Positions 40,633 through 50,732 of a stretch of DNA of 64,000 bases are shown here, in pieces. The notes beneath the pieces are model-generated. The model saw only the letters and a list, made by a program, of their open reading frames with translations, had not been told where the DNA came from and did no database searches. The stretch is from Marsupella aquatica (Eukaryota > Marchantiophyta): the NCBI GenBank assembly GCA_973895155.1, contig OZ316893.1:17050001-17114000 (forward strand). The letters run 5' to 3'. Position 1 is the stretch's first letter. Each line of letters begins with the position of its first letter. A program made the position numbers and the translations under genes.

Positions 40633-43600
40633 TGTTAACATCATGAAAAGCCTGAATAGACATCATGTCCTTCTCAGTGTGTGCTGCAAAGTTCCCACCC
40701 ACTGAATGGTCACCAAACCTCAACCACAATCTCCACAAACGTAGAAAGAATGAAACCTTGGATGCTAACACAATACGGGACCTCAAGTCATGAACTGGAG
40801 AAAAGAAAATATCTAAGTAATCTGCACAAATCTCCAAGTACAACTGAGTTCCTAAACTTTGTTCATGTCGTACATCTCTCCTCTCATACATATCTTTCAG
40901 ACATTGCTGCACTCTTCTTGCTGCAATTCGTTGTGGACCTGCCCAATTCTGCCGGTCAGTCCTATTCACATCATCCCAAGCCATGCCATGTTCATGAATT
41001 GGATAATGATTGTAGACATTAGCTACATAACATAAAGATGCATGTTGATCTCCTAGCACCAGTAAAGAAGACACTTTGTCTAAGGGGTTTATCATCTTTT
41101 TCCCATTATGAGGTTGGTCTTGGTCACCAAAGCCATACAAATCCCCATTTGGTAGAATTGAAACACGGTATGTCCACCCTTCCCACCCAACTCCGTATCT
41201 TGGGTATGATCCATTCTGCCCTCTGTAATCTTCCAGCATCAACTTTCGGCGACGTGCATCACCATCACTAGCATGTCCAAGCAAAGGGCCTACCATAGCT
41301 CTACAATATTCATCCCAAAAAGCCTTTAACTAGACCCAATGCTCTCGTACCCAAGAAGCTGTGAACTTATTACAAGTTGGAAGTGCACACACAACCAATT
41401 TAGGTAAGGACTTATGTAGAGGATTCACAATCACAACTCGGGCATACATGCACTTGGGGCATTGTTCAAATGTACTTACAATTTTATCATACCCCTCATC
41501 ACCTTCACCAACTAGAATTTCCAAACCATAGGAGCATACATTATGCTCTGAGGGTCCACAGAAACCAATGAGAGTATCATACTTTGCCTCCCACCTGAAA
41601 CACAGACATGCAATTTTTCAATATCACAACAATTCCAGCCAAACTGTGCTACTTGTAAAGTCATTAAAAAAACAATTGGAAAAATGTCCAGTTCCAATTA
41701 CCTAGGGCGTTCTTTGATCCTTGTTTCATCCTCAGCAAAGATAACAGGCACATCCCCCTCATTAATGCCCAATGAGTGCTTTGCAGCAGACAACACTCTA
41801 GCAATCTCCTGAAAGGTTTCCTTCCGTAACCTGGTTCGAAAAGGTGTGAGTTTTGCTCTATCACGTTTTAGGGTCACAAGGCTAGGGGCTGTCAAGTTTC
41901 GTACAAACAATGAGCAACTTGACGGCCCCCAAATTGGAACATAGCCTGAGCAATAGCTCGAGTCCTATTATTGTAACGATTACCTTTTGGCTTCCTGCCT
42001 AAATTGCGAGCTACATCCTTCAAGAAATCCCACAAACCCTCCTTACCACCAAATGCACCATTCCTGTGTCCATTCAAAATACTCTTAAGAAACAATCTCA
42101 AATCCTTCCTATCTGCTGCAACTCCTAACAACTCCTCTAGTTTTCTTTTCCTGGTGCTCAAGGCACATACTTTCTGAGCCTGCAAAGCTAACAACCAACG
42201 CCCTTTTCATCGCATAGAGTTCAGCTTGTGCACTTGATCTCTTAACTCTGGGTTGGTCAAAGAATCCAATTGTATACCACCAGCAGTGGTTCGGCTTCCT
42301 CTGTGGACTACTGCTTCCGCTTCCCTGTGCACCCGTCCACGAAAATCATCTTCTAGTGTTATAGAATTACATTCACTACAAGTTAGATTTTCAAATCCTC
42401 CTCCATTCTGTGATAACCTCAAGCAATCCTTGTGTCTAAAACAGCCTGCATACTCACAACACAGTCTCTACTTGGATGGAAAACATCCAAGCAACAACGA
42501 CTGATCATCCAAAATGCCGGAAATATCAAAAGATATACCCTTCCATAACACTTGAGGCACACCTCTCTCTACCCATAATCCCCAGCAAAGCAAACTCAGA
42601 CCAAGATCAACAGATTCACACACACCTGAACCTGAACTGCTGCCTGTTCGGGACCCATCATCTTTAAAGAACTTCAAAATCCCACTCTGACCAGGATGTA
42701 GGTCCCTAGAATCAGTCCTCTTTGGCCTGCCCCTCTTCCCTGATCTCAAGGCAAGCATTTTTGTGTCATGCCTAGTCTCCAATGCATCCAAGTGATCTTG
42801 ACTCACTAAGTGTGTCCTCAAATTGGGCTCCAAGGTAAGCTTCTTGGGGCACAAGTCAGTGTGAAGCATTCCACAGACAGTACAACGAACCTTAAACAGG
42901 AAAGACCTGTTTGCATACTCAGGAGTACTGGGATCAGGAACAATAGAGAATAGTTTGCCATCATCCCCAAGCTCCACATTCAATCGCTGAACTATCTCAA
43001 TGCCTACTTTGATGGCGTCTGCATGATCATATTCTGGCTTCTCAGAGATGTCTGCTACCTGAACCAAAGTAGAAGGAATGCCCCTTCTCCGACAATAGTT
43101 ATCCTTATTGAAGACCAAGTGTTTGGTCTTAAAATTACTAAAGTAATTGGAGATGGATTTAGGGTTCTGAGAGTTGTCTACATTGCCATAAGTTTCCCTG
43201 CATTCAAGACACTCTAGATGCCCTCGAACATCTGTCCCCTCATCCCAGGTACGAATTCTCCAATTGTGATCACTATAACCCTTCTTATGAACCCATTTCT
43301 CTAACCTCATCCACTCATCTTTCCATAGCTTTGATGGGACATCTCCCATCAATTGTGACTCAAAAGAAGCCCTTACAGGGGAGGGTGCTGGTGCTATTGG
43401 CCCCAGCTCAGGTGCAGTATTCGGACCCAATGATGCAGGAGTGCAAGGATGACAGGGTACTGGTGGGATCCTCCCACCAGTACCAAGTTCTTGTTGTACA
43501 ACAATAACTCTTCCATCCAGCTCAGACAGATCAATTAATTTCTCATGTACAGGTTTCACTCGACCAGGAAGTCTCTCATCCCAAAAATCAAAGTCAAAGT

Positions 43601-43739
43601 CTAGAGTAGAGCCAATACGAGCCCTGAAATCATGTAGGGTGTGTCCTTCTTTGAATGACAAAACACAGATTGGTAAATCAGCCTTGTCATCCCCAACTTT
43701 GCGTATTAATTTAACAGAGTTGGGTTTAGGGGCTGCCAT
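40633..43739 (-). pseudogene. zinc-finger/DDE-like transposase, N-terminal and central part
   Basis: Starts at ATG 43739 (MAAPKPNSVKLIRKVGDD). An N-terminal beta-grasp-like stretch is followed by two BED/C2H2-like fingers (CLECRETYG ... NFKTKHL; CTVCGMLHTDLC ... LRTHLVSQDHL), a Cys-rich segment (CCEYAGCFRHKDC ... CSECN), then VIFAEDETRIKERPR, HKSLPKLVVCALPTCNKF and LLGHASDGDARRRKLMLED. Acidic residues in EDET and SDGD are candidate catalytic residues; the family is not named with certainty. Breaks: TAG 42468, TGA 42207, a frame change near 41900 and possible introns around 41330-41700. The C-terminus is at 4384-5801, separated by the Mutator-like insertion. Confidence 0.65.
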
Positions 43740-44219
43740 TGCAATACAAATCTAGAACATGCATAGCACCATTGCTTTTGGAGTCGAGCACAAAAAGACC
43801 TGCACAAATACATTTGAAATACACACAATGCAAACACATTAGGATCTTCAAGAGATGCAATGACAACATACACATTCTCATGTAATATACATAATGTCAG
43901 CATACATTTAACAATAGAAGTGCTAATAGGCCAAAACACTTTATAATGCAATCCGTCATACATGCAAATGTATTCAGTGAAAATCATGATATACCATTAA
44001 AGCTGGACAAAATATCCTTTTCGCCTGGTTTTCTAACAATTCCCGAGGTTTAGTGCTTCTGCTCATCAAAATGCAGCACTATTAGTGACCGTAATTATGA
44101 CAAAATGTCAACACTAATAAAATTGGGTACTACCACCCATGATGCAGCTTAAGTATTTGCCTAGCTCATACCCCACTAAGACGTTGAAACCTAAGTAATA
44201 GGTTTGTTCATTATTCAGA
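43740..44219. other. spacer between transposase and EDM2-like gene; no gene seen
   Basis: AT-rich, with no recognisable coding sequence. It should hold the 5' region of the transposase gene to its left and the 3' flank of the EDM2-like gene to its right. Confidence 0.5.
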
Positions 44220-44534
44220 TCACTGGAGCCGTGAAATGTGGTCCCTGATTGGAGTCTTCAGGTGTGGATCAATAGGATGATGGGGGCAATAAAACATATG
44301 TCGCTGTTATCCATGTGCTTCATGTTCCCAGATGTCCCTATCATGAGCAAACCCTTTGCTTTTGATCATCTGGAGACAATCTGTATGCCAGGCATTTGGA
44401 CATCGTAGACATTGTACCATGTTCTTGACCATCTGACCCTCAAGACTCTGATAACATGTCACACATGTATGCAGTGGGCAGGACTTTGCATCAGCTACCA
44501 AACACCCAAAGCAATAAAATTGTACACAAAAATG
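44220..44534 (-). pseudogene. EDM2-like PHD-finger protein, C-terminal part (severed by copia-2)
   Basis: Contains a Cys/His-rich segment (FCVQFYCFGCLV, CPLHTCVTCYQSLEG, VQCLRCPNAWHTDC) and, after an in-frame TAA at 44307, MFYCPHHPIDPHLKTPIRDHI. The latter resembles the Y-C-x-x-H-x-I-D...TP-x-RDH segment after the PHD fingers of EDM2-type chromatin proteins. The fragment joins 57958 in frame (KCSD to HFCVQFYCFGC) once copia-2 and one TSD are removed. The TAA may be intronic or a lesion. In Arabidopsis, EDM2 recognises histone marks and controls transposon heterochromatin and alternative polyadenylation; the role here is inferred. Confidence 0.6.
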
Positions 44535-44539
44535 ATCAG
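44535..44539. repeat. 5-bp TSD of copia-2 (left)
   Basis: ATCAG, repeated exactly at 57953-57957. Confidence 0.9.
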
Positions 44540-44683
44540 TGTTGAAACACCACCAGAATAATGTTGATCTTCTCATTCATGTGTGTAGTCTTTATACATC
44601 AAGGTGGTTACTTTAATAGTAACTACCTAAGGTTTGGTGTTAAACCTTACCCTAGAGTAGACTTAACCTATGGGTTCTAACAC
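44540..44683 (-). repeat. copia-2 3' LTR (144 bp)
   Basis: TGTTGAAACACC ... GGGTTCTAACA. It is nearly identical to 56280-56404 plus 57935-57952. Confidence 0.9.
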
Positions 44684-44695
44684 TCCCCCTTGGGT
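44684..44695 (-). other. copia-2 polypurine tract
   Basis: Minus-strand CCAAGGGGGAG directly before the 3' LTR. Confidence 0.8.
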
Positions 44696-45345
44696 GCATC
44701 GCATCATAGGTTTGGTTAAGGTGATGCAACCATATTGAGTCTACTGTGAGGGTGTTAACTATTTGATTGTGTAATGTAGTTTTAGTAAAAGAATGAGAAG
44801 ATGGTGTTGATGTAGCCTCATTAAAACCTCCTCTCCTTTCTTGTAGGAGGAAAGAGTGCTACCATCTTTGGATGAAAAATGAATAGAGTGTCATATTGTA
44901 ATTTACTATGTAGAGGTTGGGTTAAAATTGGTGTCGGTTGTTATGGTCTTTAGTGGGGGAAGAATCCATGTATTGTGGGTTCTTGGTATTTGTAGTTTAT
45001 GCGGTGTATTCTCTACTATGGGGTACGTTACTAATGTGCGGTGCTCTTGTAGTCGGGTTTGGTGTTGTGGTGTTTTCCCGAGTAATTTTGCGGATTCGTA
45101 GTCGGTGGCGTTGTGCCCTAGTCTTGGTTGGAGCTTGTGTTCTTGGTGGTCATGGGTTGCGCTCCGGTTGTCGGCTCCTTTCCTCTGGTGATTGATCGTC
45201 CCATCTCCATTCTAGAGGTTGTCCTCATCGCTTTTGTGAATGGTTGATGTTCAGATTCTTCTGTGTGTTGTTGTTGTGGATTTGATTAGGGTATCTGTTC
45301 TTCAATGCCCTCGGTCCGTTGCGTTCTCCCCCTGACATTTGGATT
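44696..45345. other. copia-2 3' non-coding region
   Basis: Between the polypurine tract and the end of pol. T/G-rich; no gene recognised. Confidence 0.5.
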
Positions 45346-47088
45346 TCAATTCGATTCCTGTAAGAGGGTGGACAAACGACGCATGCCGATTGATCGTGTT
45401 AGTGTTTTATGTATGGCAGGCGGTAACGATTTGGTTAGCAGGTCTGCATTGTTCAATTTGCTTGGGATCCATTTCACGTCGATGTTGTTGCCATGCTGTT
45501 CTCTTGCAAAGAAGAATTTGGGGGCGATCTGTTTAGTGCGTTCTCCTTTGATGAAGCCCGCTGCGATCTGTTCTACGCAAGGTCTGTTGTCTTCGAAGAT
45601 GACGGTCGGTGAGGTGAGTATTTTCATACCTGTGTGATGTAGGATATGATTAATTACGTTTCTTAGCCATAAGCATTCGCGACTTGCTTCGTACAATGCT
45701 ATGATCTCTGAGTGGTTGGAGGATGTAGTTGTTAGACTCTGTTTGGTGCTCTTCCATGATATGGCTGTGGGTCCGGCCAGGAAAACATATCCTGTTTGTG
45801 ACTTCGCATCTGCTGGGTCAGAGAGATAACCGGCATCTGTATAGCCAGTAAGAGTTGGTGTTAAGTCAGTAGGGAAGTATAATCCTAAATCTATAGTGCC
45901 ACACAGGTAGCAAAGTACCCTTTTGATTCCATTCCAGTGTCGAATGGTCGGCTGTGAGCTGTGCCTTGCTAGTAGGTTCACAACGAAGGCAATGTCTGGC
46001 CTCGTTTGGGTTGCCAAGAACATAAGCGCTCCTATTGCAGATAGGTAGGGCTTGTCTGAGCCAAGTAGTGGCTCGTTTTCAGTACGCTTTCGGAACATGT
46101 CTTTGTCCCTATCTAGGGATCTGATGTCCATAGGTGAGTTCACAGCGTATGCTTTGTCCATGTTGAACTGCTGCAGCATTCTCTTTGTGTATGTGGACTG
46201 GTGGAGGAGTATGCCTTCTTTGAGGTGCTCAAATTGTAATCCTAGGCAGAATGTAGTCCTGCCTAGGTCCCTCATCTCAAAAACTCTCTTGAGTAATTGT
46301 ATTGTTTCCACCATGATTTTCTTAGTGCCGAATAAGTTCAGGTCGTCCACATATATTGCGATTATGATAAACTCGCTGCCCTCTCTCTTGATGAATAGGC
46401 AGGGTGCTATTTCGGAGTTTTGGAATCCCATTGCAATCATTTCTGATTTAAATCGCTGGTACCATGTGCGTCCGCTCTGCTTGAGCCCATACATTGATCG
46501 GAGCACTTGGACTGCAAGGCGGATACGCGCCTTCATCCTCTTTGGGTCCGTTATTACTTCTTTCATGGCGATGTTGTGTGATGTGCGTTGTAGTACTGAT
46601 GCATCAGTGTGCCCGAATGATCCTTCTCTCGTCTGAGTTAATTCTTTACTTTGGTGCTGCCCCTTTTCATGGTATTCCACTCGTTTGATTAACTCAGGAG
46701 GGGCTTCCATGTATATCACTTTGTCAAGATGGCCGTATAGGTAGGCCGTCACTATGTCCATCTGGTGCATGGATAGCCCGTGGTGTATGGAGAAAGCAAT
46801 CAAGTATCGATATGTGATAACGTCCATGACTGGTGCATATATTAGGTCGTAGTCCCTTCCTGGTATTTGGGTAAATCCTTTGGCCACCAATCGGGCCTTG
46901 TACCTTGCGACCTCTCCATTTGCATTTCTTTTTATGATGAAGGTCCATTTGTAGCCAGTCAGGTGTATATCTAGGGTTGCTGGTGTTATTCTTCTGAATA
47001 CTTGTCTGGAGATTAGTGAGTCGAGTTCCGAATTGATGGCCTCCTCCCACTTGGGCCAGTCAGGTTGTCTCTGTGCTTCTGCTGTCAT
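45346..47088 (-). CDS. copia-2 reverse transcriptase and RNase H
   Basis: 580 codons without a stop. RT blocks: YKWTFIIKRNANGEVARYKA, RLVAKGFTQIPGRDYD, MHQMDIVTAYLYG and catalytic IAIYVDDLNLFG. RNase H: TGYTDAGYLSDPADAKSQTG, SSNHSEIIALYEASRE, FEDNRPCVEQ. There is an insertion of roughly 40 residues between the palm blocks (around KGQHQSKELTQTREG). Upstream a TAA at 47104 separates it from integrase in the same frame. Confidence 0.9.
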   Translation of the reverse strand: MTAEAQRQPDWPKWEEAINSELDSLISRQVFRRITPATLDIHLTGYKWTFIIKRNANGEVARYKARLVAKGFTQIPGRDYDLIYAPVMDVITYRYLIAFSIHHGLSMHQMDIVTAYLYGHLDKVIYMEAPPELIKRVEYHEKGQHQSKELTQTREGSFGHTDASVLQRTSHNIAMKEVITDPKRMKARIRLAVQVLRSMYGLKQSGRTWYQRFKSEMIAMGFQNSEIAPCLFIKREGSEFIIIAIYVDDLNLFGTKKIMVETIQLLKRVFEMRDLGRTTFCLGLQFEHLKEGILLHQSTYTKRMLQQFNMDKAYAVNSPMDIRSLDRDKDMFRKRTENEPLLGSDKPYLSAIGALMFLATQTRPDIAFVVNLLARHSSQPTIRHWNGIKRVLCYLCGTIDLGLYFPTDLTPTLTGYTDAGYLSDPADAKSQTGYVFLAGPTAISWKSTKQSLTTTSSNHSEIIALYEASRECLWLRNVINHILHHTGMKILTSPTVIFEDNRPCVEQIAAGFIKGERTKQIAPKFFFAREQHGNNIDVKWIPSKLNNADLLTKSLPPAIHKTLTRSIGMRRLSTLLQESN

Positions 47089-47103
47089 CTTCGGGTCTGG
47101 TAA

Positions 47104-47856
47104 TTATTTTTCCAGTACCTGTGATATCTGGAATGCGAACTGGTCGTCTATCTGAGTATTTTCTCTATCCCAAATTTGACCCGTTTGTTGGTAATTTATA
47201 GCGATTTTGTCATTCTCAATATTTGTGGTTGGTTGAGTTGGTATTGTTGTTGATGACTGTCTTTGAGTTGCTGTAGGTATCGTTCTTCTTTGGCGTGGTT
47301 GATGATCCGTGGCCCCAATCGGGCGTCCCCGTTTGGCCCATGGTGGGGCCTCGGTTGCGGGTGTGCCCTCTTGTTCGATTCTTGCTGGTGTATTCGCTGC
47401 AGGTACATGTGAGCGTGTCACCTTTGCTGCATCTGCGAAGGAGTCTGGCAGTTGTTCCATCATTTTGGTAAGATGGATTATCCTCTGAACTTCTGTGTCA
47501 GCTTGGGCTGTTCTTGGATCGTTCCAAAATGCAGATTGTATTTGCCATTCAAGCTCAGTATTTATGTTCTTATCTCTATTCGTTCCTGTTATCAGAGTAG
47601 GGAATATATGCTCGTAAAAATGGCAATCCATGAACCTTGCTTTGAATATGTTTGCTGTTGTTGGTTCCAGGTATCGGATGATGGAGGTCGAGTCAAAGCC
47701 TATGTAAATCCCTTTCTGCCTCTGGGGTCCCATTTTTGTGCGCTTAGGGCCCAGGATCGGGACTAATACTTGGCATCCGAATGTCCTTAAATGGGATATA
47801 TTTGGAGTTGTTCCGAATGCTAGGTGGTGGGGCGTCTTATCGTTGAATGCAGATGG
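47104..47856 (-). pseudogene. copia-2 integrase C-terminal region
   Basis: Begins in frame after the element C junction with PSAFNDKTPHHLAFGTTPNI, then LRTFGCQVLVPI and KGIYIGFDSTSIIRYLEP, the usual Copia integrase tail, followed by a P/T/Q-rich linker. The N-terminal half is at 51705 onward. Confidence 0.8.
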
Positions 47857-48414
47857 TCTGTTGTGACACGGGTAACGTGTCACTTAACCAAACCCCGGTC
47901 GTAGATTAGGTCTTATACGGTCGTTAGGACCGTAGCCATAGTGTAGGATAGCACGTATAGCCGTCTATTGCCTTTATGAATAGATTAGGAGTAGGTTAAG
48001 TTGACCGAATGATTACGAGTTGAGGAGGAGGATTATTACACGCGACCAAGGTACGGTGGCGGCGGCGGAGTAAAAATCCGTTAGAAGAATCACGCTTGGA
48101 CCGAGGCGCCGACTTCAGGTCATTATCAACAACTAAAACGGCCTAGCCTTCTCACGCTCGGGCTCATCCTGGCACCTCCATAAGAGAGGAGCCGATGGCA
48201 CTACGGGCCATTTGCTCATTTCTACCTTTTGGAATTCGCGGACGCTGCCATTCACTCGCCTTTTTGGCTCGAATCAAGCTAACCTTTACAAGGAGATTAT
48301 CGAGGGATAAGAGCGGAATGTGGCGAGATTTAGTCAGGACGAGCAAGGCCTCCACAAGCACGAGGACCAGCCGGGTGGGAACGTAGACTCAATGAACCGG
48401 ACTACAAGGTTAGT

Positions 48415-49389
48415 ATGACCCTTACAGCCTTGGGATTTTGGACCTTGTTTGGCGAGGTAGGTGCTAAGTTCTCCGAGACTTACTGGTACTCTTGTCCCAA
48501 GAAAGCCACTTACGAACAAAGATACGCGAAGCTGGTGGCCAAAGTAGCACTGGTTAATTGCGAGAAGATAACCATCACCAGGGATTCCAGCTACAACGAG
48601 CTGCGAGACTACGTCACCGAGCTATATCTCAGCGAGGAAGGGCTTAGATCGGTAGCAGAGGTGATTCTTGAGGTCCCAGCAAAGTTCTTTAGGCTGAAGG
48701 GCAGCCAACGGCTTACTCAAGCGGAGTTCGACAAGATTCTGGGGTACCTAGACCAGCAAATCACAGCCAAAAAGCGCCAAGAAGACATCAGCAGACAACG
48801 GGAAGCGGCGCGTAATCTTATGTTCCTCGGGGAAAGTTCCAATGCCTTTGACTGGGATATGGCTACCCCAACACCACCAGCACCTCAGCCGATGACCACC
48901 GGCATACCTCCGAACCGGTCCCAAGTCTGTCCAGTGATCAACACAGAGTGTTCTTTGGGTTCCGAGCGAGTTAGTCCGCAACTCGAGCAGCGTTCTCGTA
49001 AGCGGGCAAGGACGATGCCGGCCCTCAAATCAACAACGCGAACCAACACCGCGCCTGTGCCTGCCCCGACAAACCCCCCGGCCAACCAGACCCGACGTCC
49101 CCCGGATAACCCGAAGTCCAACTTATTACAGGTAATCCGTGTCCCCGAAGTAGTCTGGATCGCGATCAAGAAACTCGACCATGCGGACTATCTCAAGGAG
49201 CATCAGTTGGAGCAGTTCGCCCACTTGCTATGGAGGCCGTGCGCCACCGGGCCAAAGGAGATTTGTGAGTTCATCTCCAATTTCGACACAGACGCATCAA
49301 CCACCAAGGTTTCGGGACAGGTTTTATCACTCACGGAGCATCAGTTAAATGCAAATCTTCTGCCTACCAACCGGGCCGGTGCCGGTTGA
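48415..49389 (+). CDS. element C gag-like protein, N-terminal part
   Basis: About 325 codons. Helical N-terminus (TYEQRYAKLVAKVALVNCEK, ELRDYVTELYLSEEGLRSVA), a P-rich linker with QVCPVINTE, and VSGQVLSLTEHQLNANLLP, which parallels LQGRSMALTEERLRMIFGLP of element B. The true start is uncertain because the upstream frame has several stops. Ends at TGA 49387, followed by a frame change. Confidence 0.55.
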   Translation: MTLTALGFWTLFGEVGAKFSETYWYSCPKKATYEQRYAKLVAKVALVNCEKITITRDSSYNELRDYVTELYLSEEGLRSVAEVILEVPAKFFRLKGSQRLTQAEFDKILGYLDQQITAKKRQEDISRQREAARNLMFLGESSNAFDWDMATPTPPAPQPMTTGIPPNRSQVCPVINTECSLGSERVSPQLEQRSRKRARTMPALKSTTRTNTAPVPAPTNPPANQTRRPPDNPKSNLLQVIRVPEVVWIAIKKLDHADYLKEHQLEQFAHLLWRPCATGPKEICEFISNFDTDASTTKVSGQVLSLTEHQLNANLLPTNRAGAG

Positions 49390-49465
49390 ACTCCAAATTC
49401 GGGATAAGGAGTATACACCTCAGCACTTCAAACCCGAGGGTAAGATGGACAACGGATACAAGTAG

Positions 49466-49945
49466 GGGTCGTGCACCAACTTAATCTGCATGGAGCGGCT
49501 TAACTTCATACGGACTACCCTACACATGATTGAGCCACGATCTGAGATCTCCCTCTGCACGATCGTGCAGGTGGAACAGTACAAATGGCGGAACTGGGCC
49601 CAATTCTTTTACCGAAGATTCTCGGGGGAGCTGAAGCGGGCTCAGGGTGGTATGGCTATTGGGGGGAAGACTTACTTGGGAAGTCATATCGCCATCATCT
49701 TCGCCTGGTACAAGGCACGGCGGGAGGCCAGGGGAAAGAATATGGCCACCTCAGCCCCGACTAATGTCACCCCTGCCCTAGAGGAGGCAACCCCGAGCGC
49801 GCAGACTACCGCTCCTCGGCCAAACCCCGACCCGGAGGCCCCGACTAATACTCCGTCACCTCCTCTTGTTGAAAATTCCACCGCCCCCTTCCGTCGAGCC
49901 TCCGCTACCTGCGATACAACCACCCCCAATCCCTCCACCACCTGA
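49466..49945 (+). pseudogene. element C gag-like protein, central part
   Basis: After an in-frame TAG at 49463 the frame reads RTTLHMIEPRSEISLCTIVQ and GGMAIGGKTYLGSHIAIIFA, matching element B, followed by a P/T-rich linker. It leaves the frame of the coiled coil in the linker (about 49870-49940). Confidence 0.55.
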
Positions 49946-50732
49946 AGAAACCTTCCCCTCCCCAGCGCAGACTACGGAGGAGATCGTTGCCCCGCCCGAG
50001 GAACCACCGGTACCCGAGAGGATGGAGGACTACCAAGTAGCCTCGGGGACCATGGCCTACGACCTGGTCCAGAAGTTTAGCCAGACTATGTCTGGGGAGC
50101 TGGCGACGTACATCGGACAACAAGTCGCGGTGTACTTTCAACCAGCCTTCTTCATGTTAGAGCACCAACCACGGATCGTGAGCCGCTTGGAAGAAGAACT
50201 CATGGCGAAGGGGAATGAGATCGGGCGCCTCCAAATGCTGGTAGAGCACCTCAAGGAGGAGGCCACTACCCGCCGCGAGGAGTTAGTCCGCACCGTCGAA
50301 CAGAGGGACGGACTAACATAGGAGTTGAGCGGAGCGCAAGCAGATCTCAAGAAGCTGGACGACACCGTGCTTCAATTACGCTTAGAATCTTCGGCTCGGG
50401 TTACCAGCCTGACCGACCTCAACAAACAGTTCCTGTAGGCAGCTCAGCAGGTAGCTAGTCTCTCCGCCGAACGGGATAAATTGCTAGCGCAGGACCAGAC
50501 CCATCGCAACTCCATTAACCAGCTCAATCTAGAGGTAGCGCGGCTCCAGATAGAGGCCGATGAAGCTGCAAACGAGGCGGAGGAGGCGGTGTGGGACAAC
50601 AAGGCCTTGCAGGACCGCGTTACCCTGCTTGTCCTCCAGCGGGGAAAACCTGGGCCCACCTCTGATCAAGGCGGCTCGAGGTCTCGCCCCGACAGGGGGA
50701 CCAACCCTGGTCCAACCACAGCACACACATAA
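49866..50732 (+). pseudogene. element C gag-like protein, coiled-coil part
   Basis: Pro-rich start (PPPIPPPPEETFPSP), then MAYDLVQKFSQTMSGELATY and a long heptad-patterned coiled coil. Two in-frame TAGs (50319 and 50436) and no other stop before TAA 50730. Same role as the coiled coil of element B; structural function is inferred. Confidence 0.55.
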
